Source: Candidatus Aminicenantota bacterium
GTDB lineage: Bacteria; Acidobacteriota; Aminicenantia; UBA2199
Direction of reading: 5' to 3'
NCBI GenBank assembly: GCA_026393775.1
Contig: JAPKZM010000298.1
Span: 1-12,521 of the forward strand
DNA length: 12,521 nucleotides
A program made the translations under genes and the position numbers. A model generated the notes under the pieces. The model was not told where the DNA came from, did no database searches, and saw only the letters and a list, made by a program, of their open reading frames with translations. The first letter of the stretch is position 1. Every line of letters starts with the position of its first letter. Of this stretch, positions 5,857 through 12,521 are shown piece by piece.

Positions 5857-6806
5857 TCATCCTCCACACAATTCAGGATTGATCATCGCGGAACGAAGCT
5901 TGCCCAAAGCGCATACATATGGAGATTGGACCTGTTCAGTACCATTTTCCATCTCGAAGAAACCCGGGCAATAGCCGCACAGCATTTTTTGTCCGCAGTC
6001 GCGGCATTTGGAATCCGCGCTTAATTTCATTTTCTTGATCGAGGCTATGGTCTCGTTCCATCCTTGTTGAAAGCTGCCGCTCAGAAGGGGATAACTGTAT
6101 TTGCGTACCATCAGGCAGGGAAAGAGATATCCATAAGGGTCGACATGAAAGACGGTGGTACCGGCGCTGCAGGGATACAGACTGTCGGTTTCGGAGGGGC
6201 GGAAGCGCTTCAGGAATTCGCGCGACTCTTTTAAAACCTCCGGGTTGGCGAATTCCCGGGCGACAGCTCGCTCGGGAGAGACGCGCAAATCAAGGATGGA
6301 ACGGTCTCCGGCAAAGGAGGGGAAAAGCGCGGCGTCAAGCCGGAATTCGACCCCATAATCTTGAGCGATTTTCTCCATGGCGGAAAACTCATGTTCGTTC
6401 AGGGACAATAAAACACTCTTCAGGGCGACGTTTACTCCGGTGGAAAGCAGCATCTCAATGCCCTGCCGGCAACGCTCGTACGACCCCTGCACGCCGGTGA
6501 CGCGGTCATGGGTCGCGGCGCTGGCGCCGTACAAGGTGATTTCCAGGTGATCAGCAAATAAAGACAACCGGCTTCCTTGATTTCGTCGATTATTTTTATC
6601 CACTGTCCCGTGCTCAAATCGCGGCCGCGCTCACCATTTTCTTCCACGTCCCCTTTGGCGTAGCAATGCAGGCAAGCGAGATTGCAACGATGGGTCAGCG
6701 CGATGCCCCCCGAAAAAGGGATCCGCTGTTGTTCGATTTTTTCGGAAAATTCTTCCCAGAACGCTTGATCGCTCAGTTGGGACAGCTGTTGGCACGGAAC
6801 GCTCAT
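5857..6806 (-). pseudogene. Radical SAM/SPASM peptide maturase, broken by an internal deletion and frameshift
   Basis: The N-terminal part (start at 6806, AAGGAG before the ATG) has the radical SAM cluster CNLACLHC (Cys41, Cys45, Cys48) and runs in frame to LYLLIT at residue 87. The frame then leads into a non-homologous tail that stops at 6432. The rest continues in another frame from about 6560: LEITLYGASAATHDRVTG, then a SPASM-type C-terminus with PC and FPC cysteines and a C-x2-C-x5-C-x2-C cluster (codons ending near 5965-6005) plus later Cys, stopping at 5857. The GGEP motif expected right after LLIT, and about 50 residues of barrel, are absent, so a simple one-base error cannot explain it. 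The gene overlaps the PqqD-like gene by 4 bases. As it stands it cannot make an active enzyme. A real deletion and an assembly collapse are both possible. Confidence 0.85.
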
Positions 6807-7093
6807 GCGACTCCTTCAAGCAAATTCTGCTCCAGCAGCTGCCCGATGAATTCGACCGTGTCCAGCCGGGCTTGTTCCCGGTCGACCGCGAATTGCTCCA
6901 CGATGGCGCCAAGCAGGTCGACGACGGTATGTTCTCCATCCAAATGTTCCCAGATGAACGCGGCCAGGTTATTTAGCACGAATATTTTCTGCATGTCGGC
7001 GGGTTGGCCGCAGACCGGGACCAAGAACGATTCGCCGGCGATCGTGCGGCTGGCGATGCTTTCTTTTTTCCGGAATTTACCTTCCAGGTTCAT
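6803..7093 (-). CDS. PqqD-family peptide-binding protein (RiPP recognition element)
   Basis: 96 residues, the usual size of stand-alone PqqD-like chaperones, which bind the precursor leader and hand it to the radical SAM enzyme. The family pattern is present: VLNNLAAFIWEHLDG (39-53) for the 'N-x-x-A-x-x-I-W' helix, TVVDLLGAIVEQFAV (56-70), then a last helix DTVEFIGQLLEQNLL (78-92). Its ATG overlaps the stop of the C25 gene by 4 bases (ATGA), and its stop overlaps the maturase ATG by 4 bases, so the three genes are translationally coupled. The start has no strong ribosome site of its own, which fits re-initiation. The family is clear; which peptide it binds is inferred from position. Confidence 0.9.
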   Translation of the reverse strand: MNLEGKFRKKESIASRTIAGESFLVPVCGQPADMQKIFVLNNLAAFIWEHLDGEHTVVDLLGAIVEQFAVDREQARLDTVEFIGQLLEQNLLEGVA

Positions 7094-10000
7094 TTGAACG
7101 ACACCGCCGGGTCGCCGAGTATGTTATAGATGTTCAGGATATTGGGATTGCCGCCCTGGAGAGTGAAGTTTTGAGCCGCCCTGAGCCAGGCCATCCCCAA
7201 GTCCTTTTCTTGTGCTTTGAAAACCGCTTTGTAAAGCTCATCGATCAGCAGGTTCGCGTTGGCGTTGTAGGAAGCGCTGGTCGGGGCCACTTCCGTTACG
7301 ACCCCGCCGTTGCTCTTCAGCAGTAGGGCTTCGCCCAGGCAGACGTTGCCCGGGATGTCGAAACGGCCGACCACGCAGGTCACCAGGATCATGATCGGCA
7401 GGTTGTAGCCGTTCTGCAGCAGCGGCAGGTCCGAGATGCTCAAAATGCTTTCCTGCGCCAGCTGGTCCATGCCGGCATGGCCGACATAATTCACCAGTGC
7501 CGCGCCGCGGTTGATCCCATCGATGATCCCCTGCCTGATATCGGCGGAATTGTTATAACCGAGCAGGGAAAGGCGTTCTACGGTATAGCCGCTGATTTCG
7601 CTGACCAGGGTTTCGCTGCTGGCGAGGAAGTCTCCGCCGCTGTCGGCGTTATCGGAGATCATCAGCGCCTTGTCCGTCCAGGCGCCCTGGGAACTTCCAT
7701 AAGCCTTGATCTTGTTAATGACTGTACGGAGCTCATCGACCGAGACAACCGGCAACCTGCCGACGGCAATCTCCGGAATCCCGTCATCGCCCTTGAGGTC
7801 GCCATAGAGGTTGTCAGCGGCAAAAAGTCCTTCCGCCGTATTGGCCAGAATGATAGGAAACAGGTTATCGTCGTGCCCGAGATAATTGTTATAATCAAAA
7901 GTCCCCTTGCCAATCAGGACGACATATTTCAGACTTGCGAGGCTTCTCCTTCGCCTATAAACAGAATGGAGGAAATCCTTGACGGCCAGGGGACTCGCCA
8001 GGCCAGAATTGAAATTGTTGTAAATGTCCTCCAGGGTAACGACCGCGGCGGAAAGTCCCTGGCTGAGGCGATATTCGGCCAACGGCCGCGCCGCCTCGGC
8101 GAACTCGGACGGAGCCAAGATGAAGTATTCGACGTCATCGGCGTTCTGCAAATTCGTAGTTGAAGCGGCCGTAACCGATATAGGCTGTAGGACAGCGGAC
8201 AGGCCGATCACCAGGTATTTGTTCGCCGGGTCGGCAGGGTTGAAAGTGACGCGCCCGCCCACATCGAGGCCTGCCGTACGGACCAGTTTTGGCTGCCGGG
8301 ATTGGCTCACGTCCCAAACCATGACTCGCGTATCGCTGAACCCGGTTGCGGAAATGGTTTGATTGCCATCACCCTGGCACCACAAAACATTGTTTTTAGC
8401 CTGGTAAAAGCGCCGGTAATTCAGGTCGTAAGAATCCACGTAAAAATAGCTATATGGCACACCGTTGAGCTTTATTCCCTCGACATTGATGGTGTTTTTT
8501 CCATCGCTGAGAAGGGTCTGGTAGAAGTTGAATTGACACGTATGGGGGTTTATGCCATCCCAGACACTTTCGCCGATTTTCCTGCCATTCAGCAAAACTC
8601 TTACACGGTGATCGATGGAAGCCGCCGTATCGGTAGCCCCCAGCAGGTTGACGGTCAGAGTGGCGGTGCCATCATCGGCCGGGCCAGGAACCTGGATAGT
8701 GAAAGAGGTGCTTGGACTCCCGGCGACGATCAAATCCCAGAGCCAGAAATCATCGTCAGGCTTGCTGAAGAGAGAAGGCAGCGGATAATGGTTCTCTTCA
8801 AAATGACTGGTATCATTGAAAGTTTGGCCGGCATCAGCCGCAGCGGCCGTTCCGCCGTCCACTGTCACCAAGGCCAACCCGTTGCCTTGTTCCAGCCAAT
8901 AAATATTCTGTTCGCTATAAGCGCTTTGCAACGGTTCATTGTAAAAATATATCCCGCTGCGGTTCTCATCAGCCAGCCAGGCGACCGGCTCACCCTGGTT
9001 GGAAAGGCTGAGCTGGTAGGAGGCGATAAGACTCTCGACCTGGGCTGTTGACATGCCCAGGGCGGCGGAGATACTCGCGGCGTCCAGACGGAAAAGGCCG
9101 CGCTTCTTGACCTCAATCCTGGCTTGGCCGCTGCTTTGGGCCATGGGTTCCGCTCCCTGGTCGCGTACGGCATCGCGCCGCGCCAGCAGGCGGCTTTTTT
9201 CATATTCCGAAGCCGTGAAAACCTCGCTCCGGAATCCATTGATTGCGGTGGAAACTTCCTGGCTGTTCTTTAAATAAAAATTTCCGGTTTTATTGAATTT
9301 TGGCGGCATGTCTTCAAAGGTCACGGTAAATGGCCCGTACTCATGCGTATTGCCCCAGGCATCGACTTCCTCGATGCGATAAACAACCGTTTCGCCGTAG
9401 CGCACGTCGGGATCGACCAGGCGGTAGATCCCGCCCGTCATGGCGTTGTTCAGCGCGGGCAGGAGATCGGTGTTGACCAGCTGATAGCTCCCGCTTTCGC
9501 CGTCCTGGCGCCAGAGATTGAAACCCACGGTGCCGTTCTCGGCGCCGGTGTGCCACTCCACCATCGGCTGCCCGGAGGTCATATTGGCTTCGAAACAGGA
9601 GATGGCCACCCAGGTGGGGATGGGCGTGCCGCCCTCGGTCACGGAAAGGCCGCAAAGAGGACCGTAGGTGTAAGTGGCCGGCCTGCCTGCGGTTGTATCG
9701 CCCGTCTCATCGACATACTTAGCGGTGGTCCCGTTCAATGTCGGGATCCCGGTAACCGGAAGCACCTGATCATCGGAGATTGGAGTGACTTTCACTTGGT
9801 AATAGAGCGTCGCCGTTTCCCCGGCGGCAACCGTACCGGGGTTCCAGGTGATGTTGCCCGTGCCGTCGATACTGGGCGCTGAAATCGATGCCTGTCCCTG
9901 CGAGGCCGTTGCATTGCCGGCGTAGACGACGCCGTTGCCCGGGATGTTGGCCGTCACCAGGTTGCCACTTGAGAAAGTGATGGCCTGGGCGGCGGGGTTG

Positions 10001-11085
10001 TAAACCACGATCTCCACCCGCACATAGGTCGGAAGGGTAGTCCCAGGAGACGGAGTGTAGGTCGGCGGATTGGGCCCAGAGACGAAACTGAGCTTCTGGG
10101 TGACGGAAGGCTTGGATGGAACACCGCCAGCGTCGGTGGGGAAATAAATACGAAAAGTAGTTGTCTGAGGCTGAGACGTCGGAGGCGGAGCAGGGTCAGC
10201 GTAATTTCCCGTGTAAAGGATGCCGTAATTGCCAGCGCCGCCACCGGTATCGGTATAGATCCCGGTCCAGGTCCAGATGCCTGTATCGCTGTTGATCAGG
10301 GGGAGATCATAATTGTTGATAGTTTGTCGGCCCCAGGCATTATTGCCGGAACCATTGAAGGTGGGACCAGAGACCCGCCCAGTTCGGCTTCTTAGGTTGT
10401 GCGTGCTCAGGCTGTCGCCGTCCCAGTTGTTCCAGCTGAACGAACAGCCCGAGGTGATGTAAGGATAGCGGGTGGACGTCGAGCTTCCCGTTCCCACCCA
10501 GCCGCAGGAAACATAAGAATAACCGTACATATTGAGCTCCGTGCCGCCTGAACCAGAGGTGCCGTCGTGGGCCCTAATGCCATAGCCGTTCATGTCGTCG
10601 CCGCCGGCCAGCGAGCTTACATCGAGCCGCCAATGGCCGGCAGCCGGCGATGCAACGGTGTGAAAGTTAGCCCAATTATTATTAATCACCCAGCCTCCAC
10701 CACTGTTACGGGTCATTACTGCCGCTCCACCGGCTGGGCTATACAAGGCATAAGTGGTAGTTGTGGTTCCACTACCAATTCGATAATCGTTACTATTTGC
10801 CCCGGTTGGGCCGCAATCGGCATCAAAAATATCCACAACAAGCTGGCCCAATCCGGACGGCACTTCGATAAAGTATTGATGGATCGTGTCCAATGGCTTA
10901 TCGGAAGCAGAGAGATAATCGCCATATTCCCCCGGCGCGGCGCTCCCCCATTGCCGCAGCAAGCCGAGCGGGGCGGTCGTGCCGGTGGTCGCGGCAAAAC
11001 TGGCCTGCGGCAGCAACAATAAGGCTGCTAGTAATAAGAAAAAAAATGCTTGACAGGAAATATTAGGAAATGGTGTTTTATTCAT
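7090..11085 (-). CDS. Secreted multi-domain C25-family (gingipain-type) cysteine peptidase
   Basis: 1331 residues. A signal peptide (hydrophobic FFFLLLAALLLLP, cleavage near ASFA/A at 31) shows export. Residues 35-300 form a Gly/Asn/Trp/Ser-rich beta region I do not recognise. A Pro-rich linker (298-306) leads to a DUF11-like beta domain (about 325-435), an FnIII-like domain (about 488-592, MVEWHTGAENGTVGFNLWR), a beta-rich region (655-980), and the C25 peptidase domain from about 985. Catalytic His1203 lies in NYVGHAGM and Cys1237 in LVTCVVGRFD, 34 residues apart, close to the spacing in gingipain R. It ends at NILGDPAVSFK with no type IX secretion tail or sortase signal. The start has AAGGA nine bases upstream and a consensus promoter. 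It is the first gene of the operon and overlaps the PqqD-like gene by 4 bases. The substrate is unknown. Confidence 0.92.
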   Translation of the reverse strand: MNKTPFPNISCQAFFFLLLAALLLLPQASFAATTGTTAPLGLLRQWGSAAPGEYGDYLSASDKPLDTIHQYFIEVPSGLGQLVVDIFDADCGPTGANSNDYRIGSGTTTTTYALYSPAGGAAVMTRNSGGGWVINNNWANFHTVASPAAGHWRLDVSSLAGGDDMNGYGIRAHDGTSGSGGTELNMYGYSYVSCGWVGTGSSTSTRYPYITSGCSFSWNNWDGDSLSTHNLRSRTGRVSGPTFNGSGNNAWGRQTINNYDLPLINSDTGIWTWTGIYTDTGGGAGNYGILYTGNYADPAPPPTSQPQTTTFRIYFPTDAGGVPSKPSVTQKLSFVSGPNPPTYTPSPGTTLPTYVRVEIVVYNPAAQAITFSSGNLVTANIPGNGVVYAGNATASQGQASISAPSIDGTGNITWNPGTVAAGETATLYYQVKVTPISDDQVLPVTGIPTLNGTTAKYVDETGDTTAGRPATYTYGPLCGLSVTEGGTPIPTWVAISCFEANMTSGQPMVEWHTGAENGTVGFNLWRQDGESGSYQLVNTDLLPALNNAMTGGIYRLVDPDVRYGETVVYRIEEVDAWGNTHEYGPFTVTFEDMPPKFNKTGNFYLKNSQEVSTAINGFRSEVFTASEYEKSRLLARRDAVRDQGAEPMAQSSGQARIEVKKRGLFRLDAASISAALGMSTAQVESLIASYQLSLSNQGEPVAWLADENRSGIYFYNEPLQSAYSEQNIYWLEQGNGLALVTVDGGTAAAADAGQTFNDTSHFEENHYPLPSLFSKPDDDFWLWDLIVAGSPSTSFTIQVPGPADDGTATLTVNLLGATDTAASIDHRVRVLLNGRKIGESVWDGINPHTCQFNFYQTLLSDGKNTINVEGIKLNGVPYSYFYVDSYDLNYRRFYQAKNNVLWCQGDGNQTISATGFSDTRVMVWDVSQSRQPKLVRTAGLDVGGRVTFNPADPANKYLVIGLSAVLQPISVTAASTTNLQNADDVEYFILAPSEFAEAARPLAEYRLSQGLSAAVVTLEDIYNNFNSGLASPLAVKDFLHSVYRRRRSLASLKYVVLIGKGTFDYNNYLGHDDNLFPIILANTAEGLFAADNLYGDLKGDDGIPEIAVGRLPVVSVDELRTVINKIKAYGSSQGAWTDKALMISDNADSGGDFLASSETLVSEISGYTVERLSLLGYNNSADIRQGIIDGINRGAALVNYVGHAGMDQLAQESILSISDLPLLQNGYNLPIMILVTCVVGRFDIPGNVCLGEALLLKSNGGVVTEVAPTSASYNANANLLIDELYKAVFKAQEKDLGMAWLRAAQNFTLQGGNPNILNIYNILGDPAVSFK

Positions 11086-11123
11086 GCTAAACCATCCTTT
11101 TAAATATAATCACATTAGTATTA

Positions 11124-11152
11124 ATTATAATGAATTTTGTGCTCTTTGTCAA
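11124..11152 (-). promoter_or_regulatory. Perfect-consensus sigma70 promoter of the C25/PqqD/radical SAM operon
   Basis: Minus-strand TTGACA (11147-11152), 17-base spacer, TATAAT (11124-11129): full consensus in both hexamers with ideal spacing. The start point would be near 11117, giving a leader of about 30 nt. Such a promoter would be strong unless repressed. The surrounding AT-rich stretch also fits a promoter. Confidence 0.8.
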
Positions 11153-11163
11153 TTCAATTTGAC
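11148..11163. repeat. Short inverted repeat over the -35 of the C25 promoter, possible operator
   Basis: GTCAA (11148-11152) and TTGAC (11159-11163) are perfect 5-bp arms around a 6-bp AT-rich spacer. One arm is part of the TTGACA -35 box. A dimeric repressor bound here would block the promoter. The arms are short, and half of the match comes from the -35 itself. Confidence 0.3.
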
Positions 11164-11230
11164 CTGGCTATTCACTTTTTTGAATGTCTGATAATCATAA
11201 CACTCCGGCAAACGATTTTTTTTACGCCCC

Positions 11231-11259
11231 TTGCTTTTTGCGTATAAATTGCGTATCCT
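11231..11259 (+). promoter_or_regulatory. Tentative promoter of the C69 dipeptidase gene, with a direct repeat
   Basis: TTGCTT (11231-11236), 17-base spacer, TATCCT (11254-11259). The hexamers are moderate with ideal spacing, and the start point would be about 70 bases before the ATG. The 8-mer TTGCGTAT occurs at 11238-11245 and again at 11249-11256, 11 bp apart (one helical turn) and overlapping the -10, which could be an activator or repressor site. Confidence 0.4.
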
Positions 11260-11335
11260 TTTCCGCTGACGGCCGATCGCGGGCTGGCCAATCCGCCCAA
11301 GACGCCTTCGCAAACCAAACAGGAGGAACCTGGAC

Positions 11336-12521
11336 ATGACGAAAACCATCGCCTGGATTACCGTGATCGGGCTGACCCTGGCCTTTGCGCCCAGCGGCCG
11401 CGCCTGCACCAATTACCTGATCAGCAAGGGGGCTTCGGCCAACGGCTCGACCATGATCTCCTACGCGGTCGATTCGCACGAACTCTACGGCTACCTGAAT
11501 TACATCCCGGCCGGCGAGCATATCGAGGGGACATGGATCGACGTCTATGACGGCGATTCGAACAAGTACCTAGGCAAGATCCGCCAGGTGCGCCGCACCT
11601 ATTCGGTGGTCGGGCTGATGAACGAGTTCCAGGTGGCCGTCGGCGAAACCACTTTCGGCGGCCGCGAAGAGCTCGTCGATCCCAAGGCCGTGGTCGACTA
11701 CGGCACCCTGATGAACCTGGCCCTGCAGCGCGGCCGCACCGCCCGCGAAGCGCTGCAGGTCATGACCTCGCTGGTGGCCGAGTACGGTTATGCCAGCGAA
11801 GGGGAGTCTTTTTCCATCTCCGACCCCACCGAAGTGTGGATATTGGAAATGATCTCCAAGGGACCGGACAAAAAAGGCGCCGTCTGGGTGGCCTGGCGTG
11901 TTCCCGATGGCTACGTCTGCGCCCATGCCAACCAGCCGCGTATCCACAAGTTCCCCCTGCAAAAAACCAACAATTTTTCCAATATGAAGCAAACGGTATT
12001 CCACGCCCCCGATGTCGTCAGTTTCGCCCGCGAGAAAGGATATTTCAAGGGTGCGGATAACGAATTCAGCTTCGCCGACGCCTACGCGCCGCTAAATTTC
12101 GGAGCCCGGCGCTTCTGCGAAGGCCGCGTCTGGGAGTTCTTCCGCCGCGTCACTCCGGACTCCAAGCAGATGGACGCCTACAAGGACTACGCCCTGGGCA
12201 TCAAGCCGGGAGCCGAGCCCATACCGCTGTTCATCAAGCCCGACAAGAAGCTGTCGGTGCGCGACGTCATGGAGCTGATGCGCGACCATTTCGAAGGCAC
12301 GGAAATGGATATGACCAAAGACATCGGTGCCGGACCATTCGTCCTGCCCTACCGCTGGCGGCCCATGGAATGGAAAGTTGATAAGGATGCCAAGGAAGAA
12401 TACATCTTCGAACGCGCCGTCTCCACCCAACAGACCGCGTATTCCTTTGTCGCCCAGTCGCGCTCCTGGCTGCCCAACCCCATTGGCGGCATATTCTGGA
12501 TGGGCTTGGACGATACCTACA
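11336..12521 (+). CDS. Secreted C69-family dipeptidase, 3' end outside window
   Basis: Ntn-hydrolase-fold dipeptidase (peptidase family C69, PepD type). 395 codons are visible; members are usually over 500 residues, so the C-terminus lies beyond the right edge. The start ATG at 11336 has AGGAGG nine bases upstream. Residues 1-23 form a signal peptide (ITVIGLTLAFAPSGRA), and Cys24 follows at once in CTNYLISKGASANGSTM. In this family the N-terminal nucleophile Cys is exposed by processing, so signal or propeptide cleavage would leave Cys24 as catalytic residue. The AVDSHE segment, the MNEFQVAVGETTFGGREEL region (93-111) and the SISDPTEVWILEM strand region (about 160-172) are typical of the family. 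It is transcribed divergently from the C25 protease operon across a 250-bp region, so joint regulation is possible. Confidence 0.92.
   Translation, partial: MTKTIAWITVIGLTLAFAPSGRACTNYLISKGASANGSTMISYAVDSHELYGYLNYIPAGEHIEGTWIDVYDGDSNKYLGKIRQVRRTYSVVGLMNEFQVAVGETTFGGREELVDPKAVVDYGTLMNLALQRGRTAREALQVMTSLVAEYGYASEGESFSISDPTEVWILEMISKGPDKKGAVWVAWRVPDGYVCAHANQPRIHKFPLQKTNNFSNMKQTVFHAPDVVSFAREKGYFKGADNEFSFADAYAPLNFGARRFCEGRVWEFFRRVTPDSKQMDAYKDYALGIKPGAEPIPLFIKPDKKLSVRDVMELMRDHFEGTEMDMTKDIGAGPFVLPYRWRPMEWKVDKDAKEEYIFERAVSTQQTAYSFVAQSRSWLPNPIGGIFWMGLDDTY

Noticed and set aside
6432..6545. C-terminal tail of the 124-codon frame as a genuine short radical SAM protein
   Set aside because: After LYLLIT the reading gives a Pro/Arg/Cys-rich frame-shifted tail, while the correct radical SAM continuation (LEITLYGAS) is present in another frame, so it is a broken gene and not a mini-enzyme.
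7477..9051. Two long plus-strand frames (228 and 249 codons) opposite the C25 gene
   Set aside because: They lie opposite the C25 catalytic domain and the region before it, have no good ribosome sites, and show no domain features.
11570..12430. Minus-strand frames of 112 and 144 codons inside the C69 gene
   Set aside because: Antisense to well-conserved C69 sequence; low-complexity His/Gly/Val-rich translations.

Overview
The window looks like a piece of chromosome from an uncultured, probably anaerobic, fairly GC-rich bacterium. This rests on a NikR regulator with a GTGTTAC-type operator (the type I recall from Deltaproteobacteria), an ECF-type metal transporter, large secreted C25 and C69 peptidases, and a PqqD / radical SAM / HPr-kinase-like cassette. 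Deltaproteobacteria-, Acidobacteriota- or Aminicenantes-like lineages would all fit. The taxonomic guess is inference only; no rRNA or other marker gene is present.

Region 1 (1-2971, all minus strand, read right to left): nikR, then a palindromic NikR-type operator, then a tight operon of ECF S component, class I methyltransferase, ECF T component (CbiQ family) and ECF ATPase, which runs off the left edge. It reads as a nickel-responsive uptake operon. The S component lacks the MHIxD start of CbiM/NikM, and a methyltransferase sits inside the operon, so the real cargo is open.

Region 2 (2972-4659): a divergent intergenic region with a promoter for nikR on the minus strand and a near-consensus sigma70 promoter on the plus strand. 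The plus-strand promoter drives a DEAD-box RNA helicase (RhlE type) through a leader of about 160 nt. The leader carries a strong stem-loop and a 7-nt sequence complementary to the Shine-Dalgarno sequence.

Region 3 (4686-11085, minus strand, read right to left): one apparent operon from a perfect-consensus promoter. Its order is a 1331-residue secreted C25 (gingipain-type) peptidase, a PqqD-like protein, a radical SAM/SPASM maturase, a 61-residue Cys-containing peptide, and an HPr-kinase-like P-loop protein. Stop and start codons overlap or abut in the first four genes. This looks like a ribosomally made, post-translationally modified peptide (RiPP) locus with an unusual protease partner. The radical SAM gene is broken: about 50 codons, including the expected GGEP motif, are missing and the reading frame changes at the junction. 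The peptide ends in a C-terminal Ser, and an HPr-kinase homologue follows, which recalls lasso-peptide kinases that phosphorylate a C-terminal Ser.

Region 4 (11086-12521): a 250-bp divergent promoter region, then the start of a secreted C69-family dipeptidase on the plus strand, cut by the right edge. No rRNA, tRNA, insertion sequence or CRISPR array was seen. Intergenic gaps are all under 300 bp. All calls come from reading the sequence; no database search was run.
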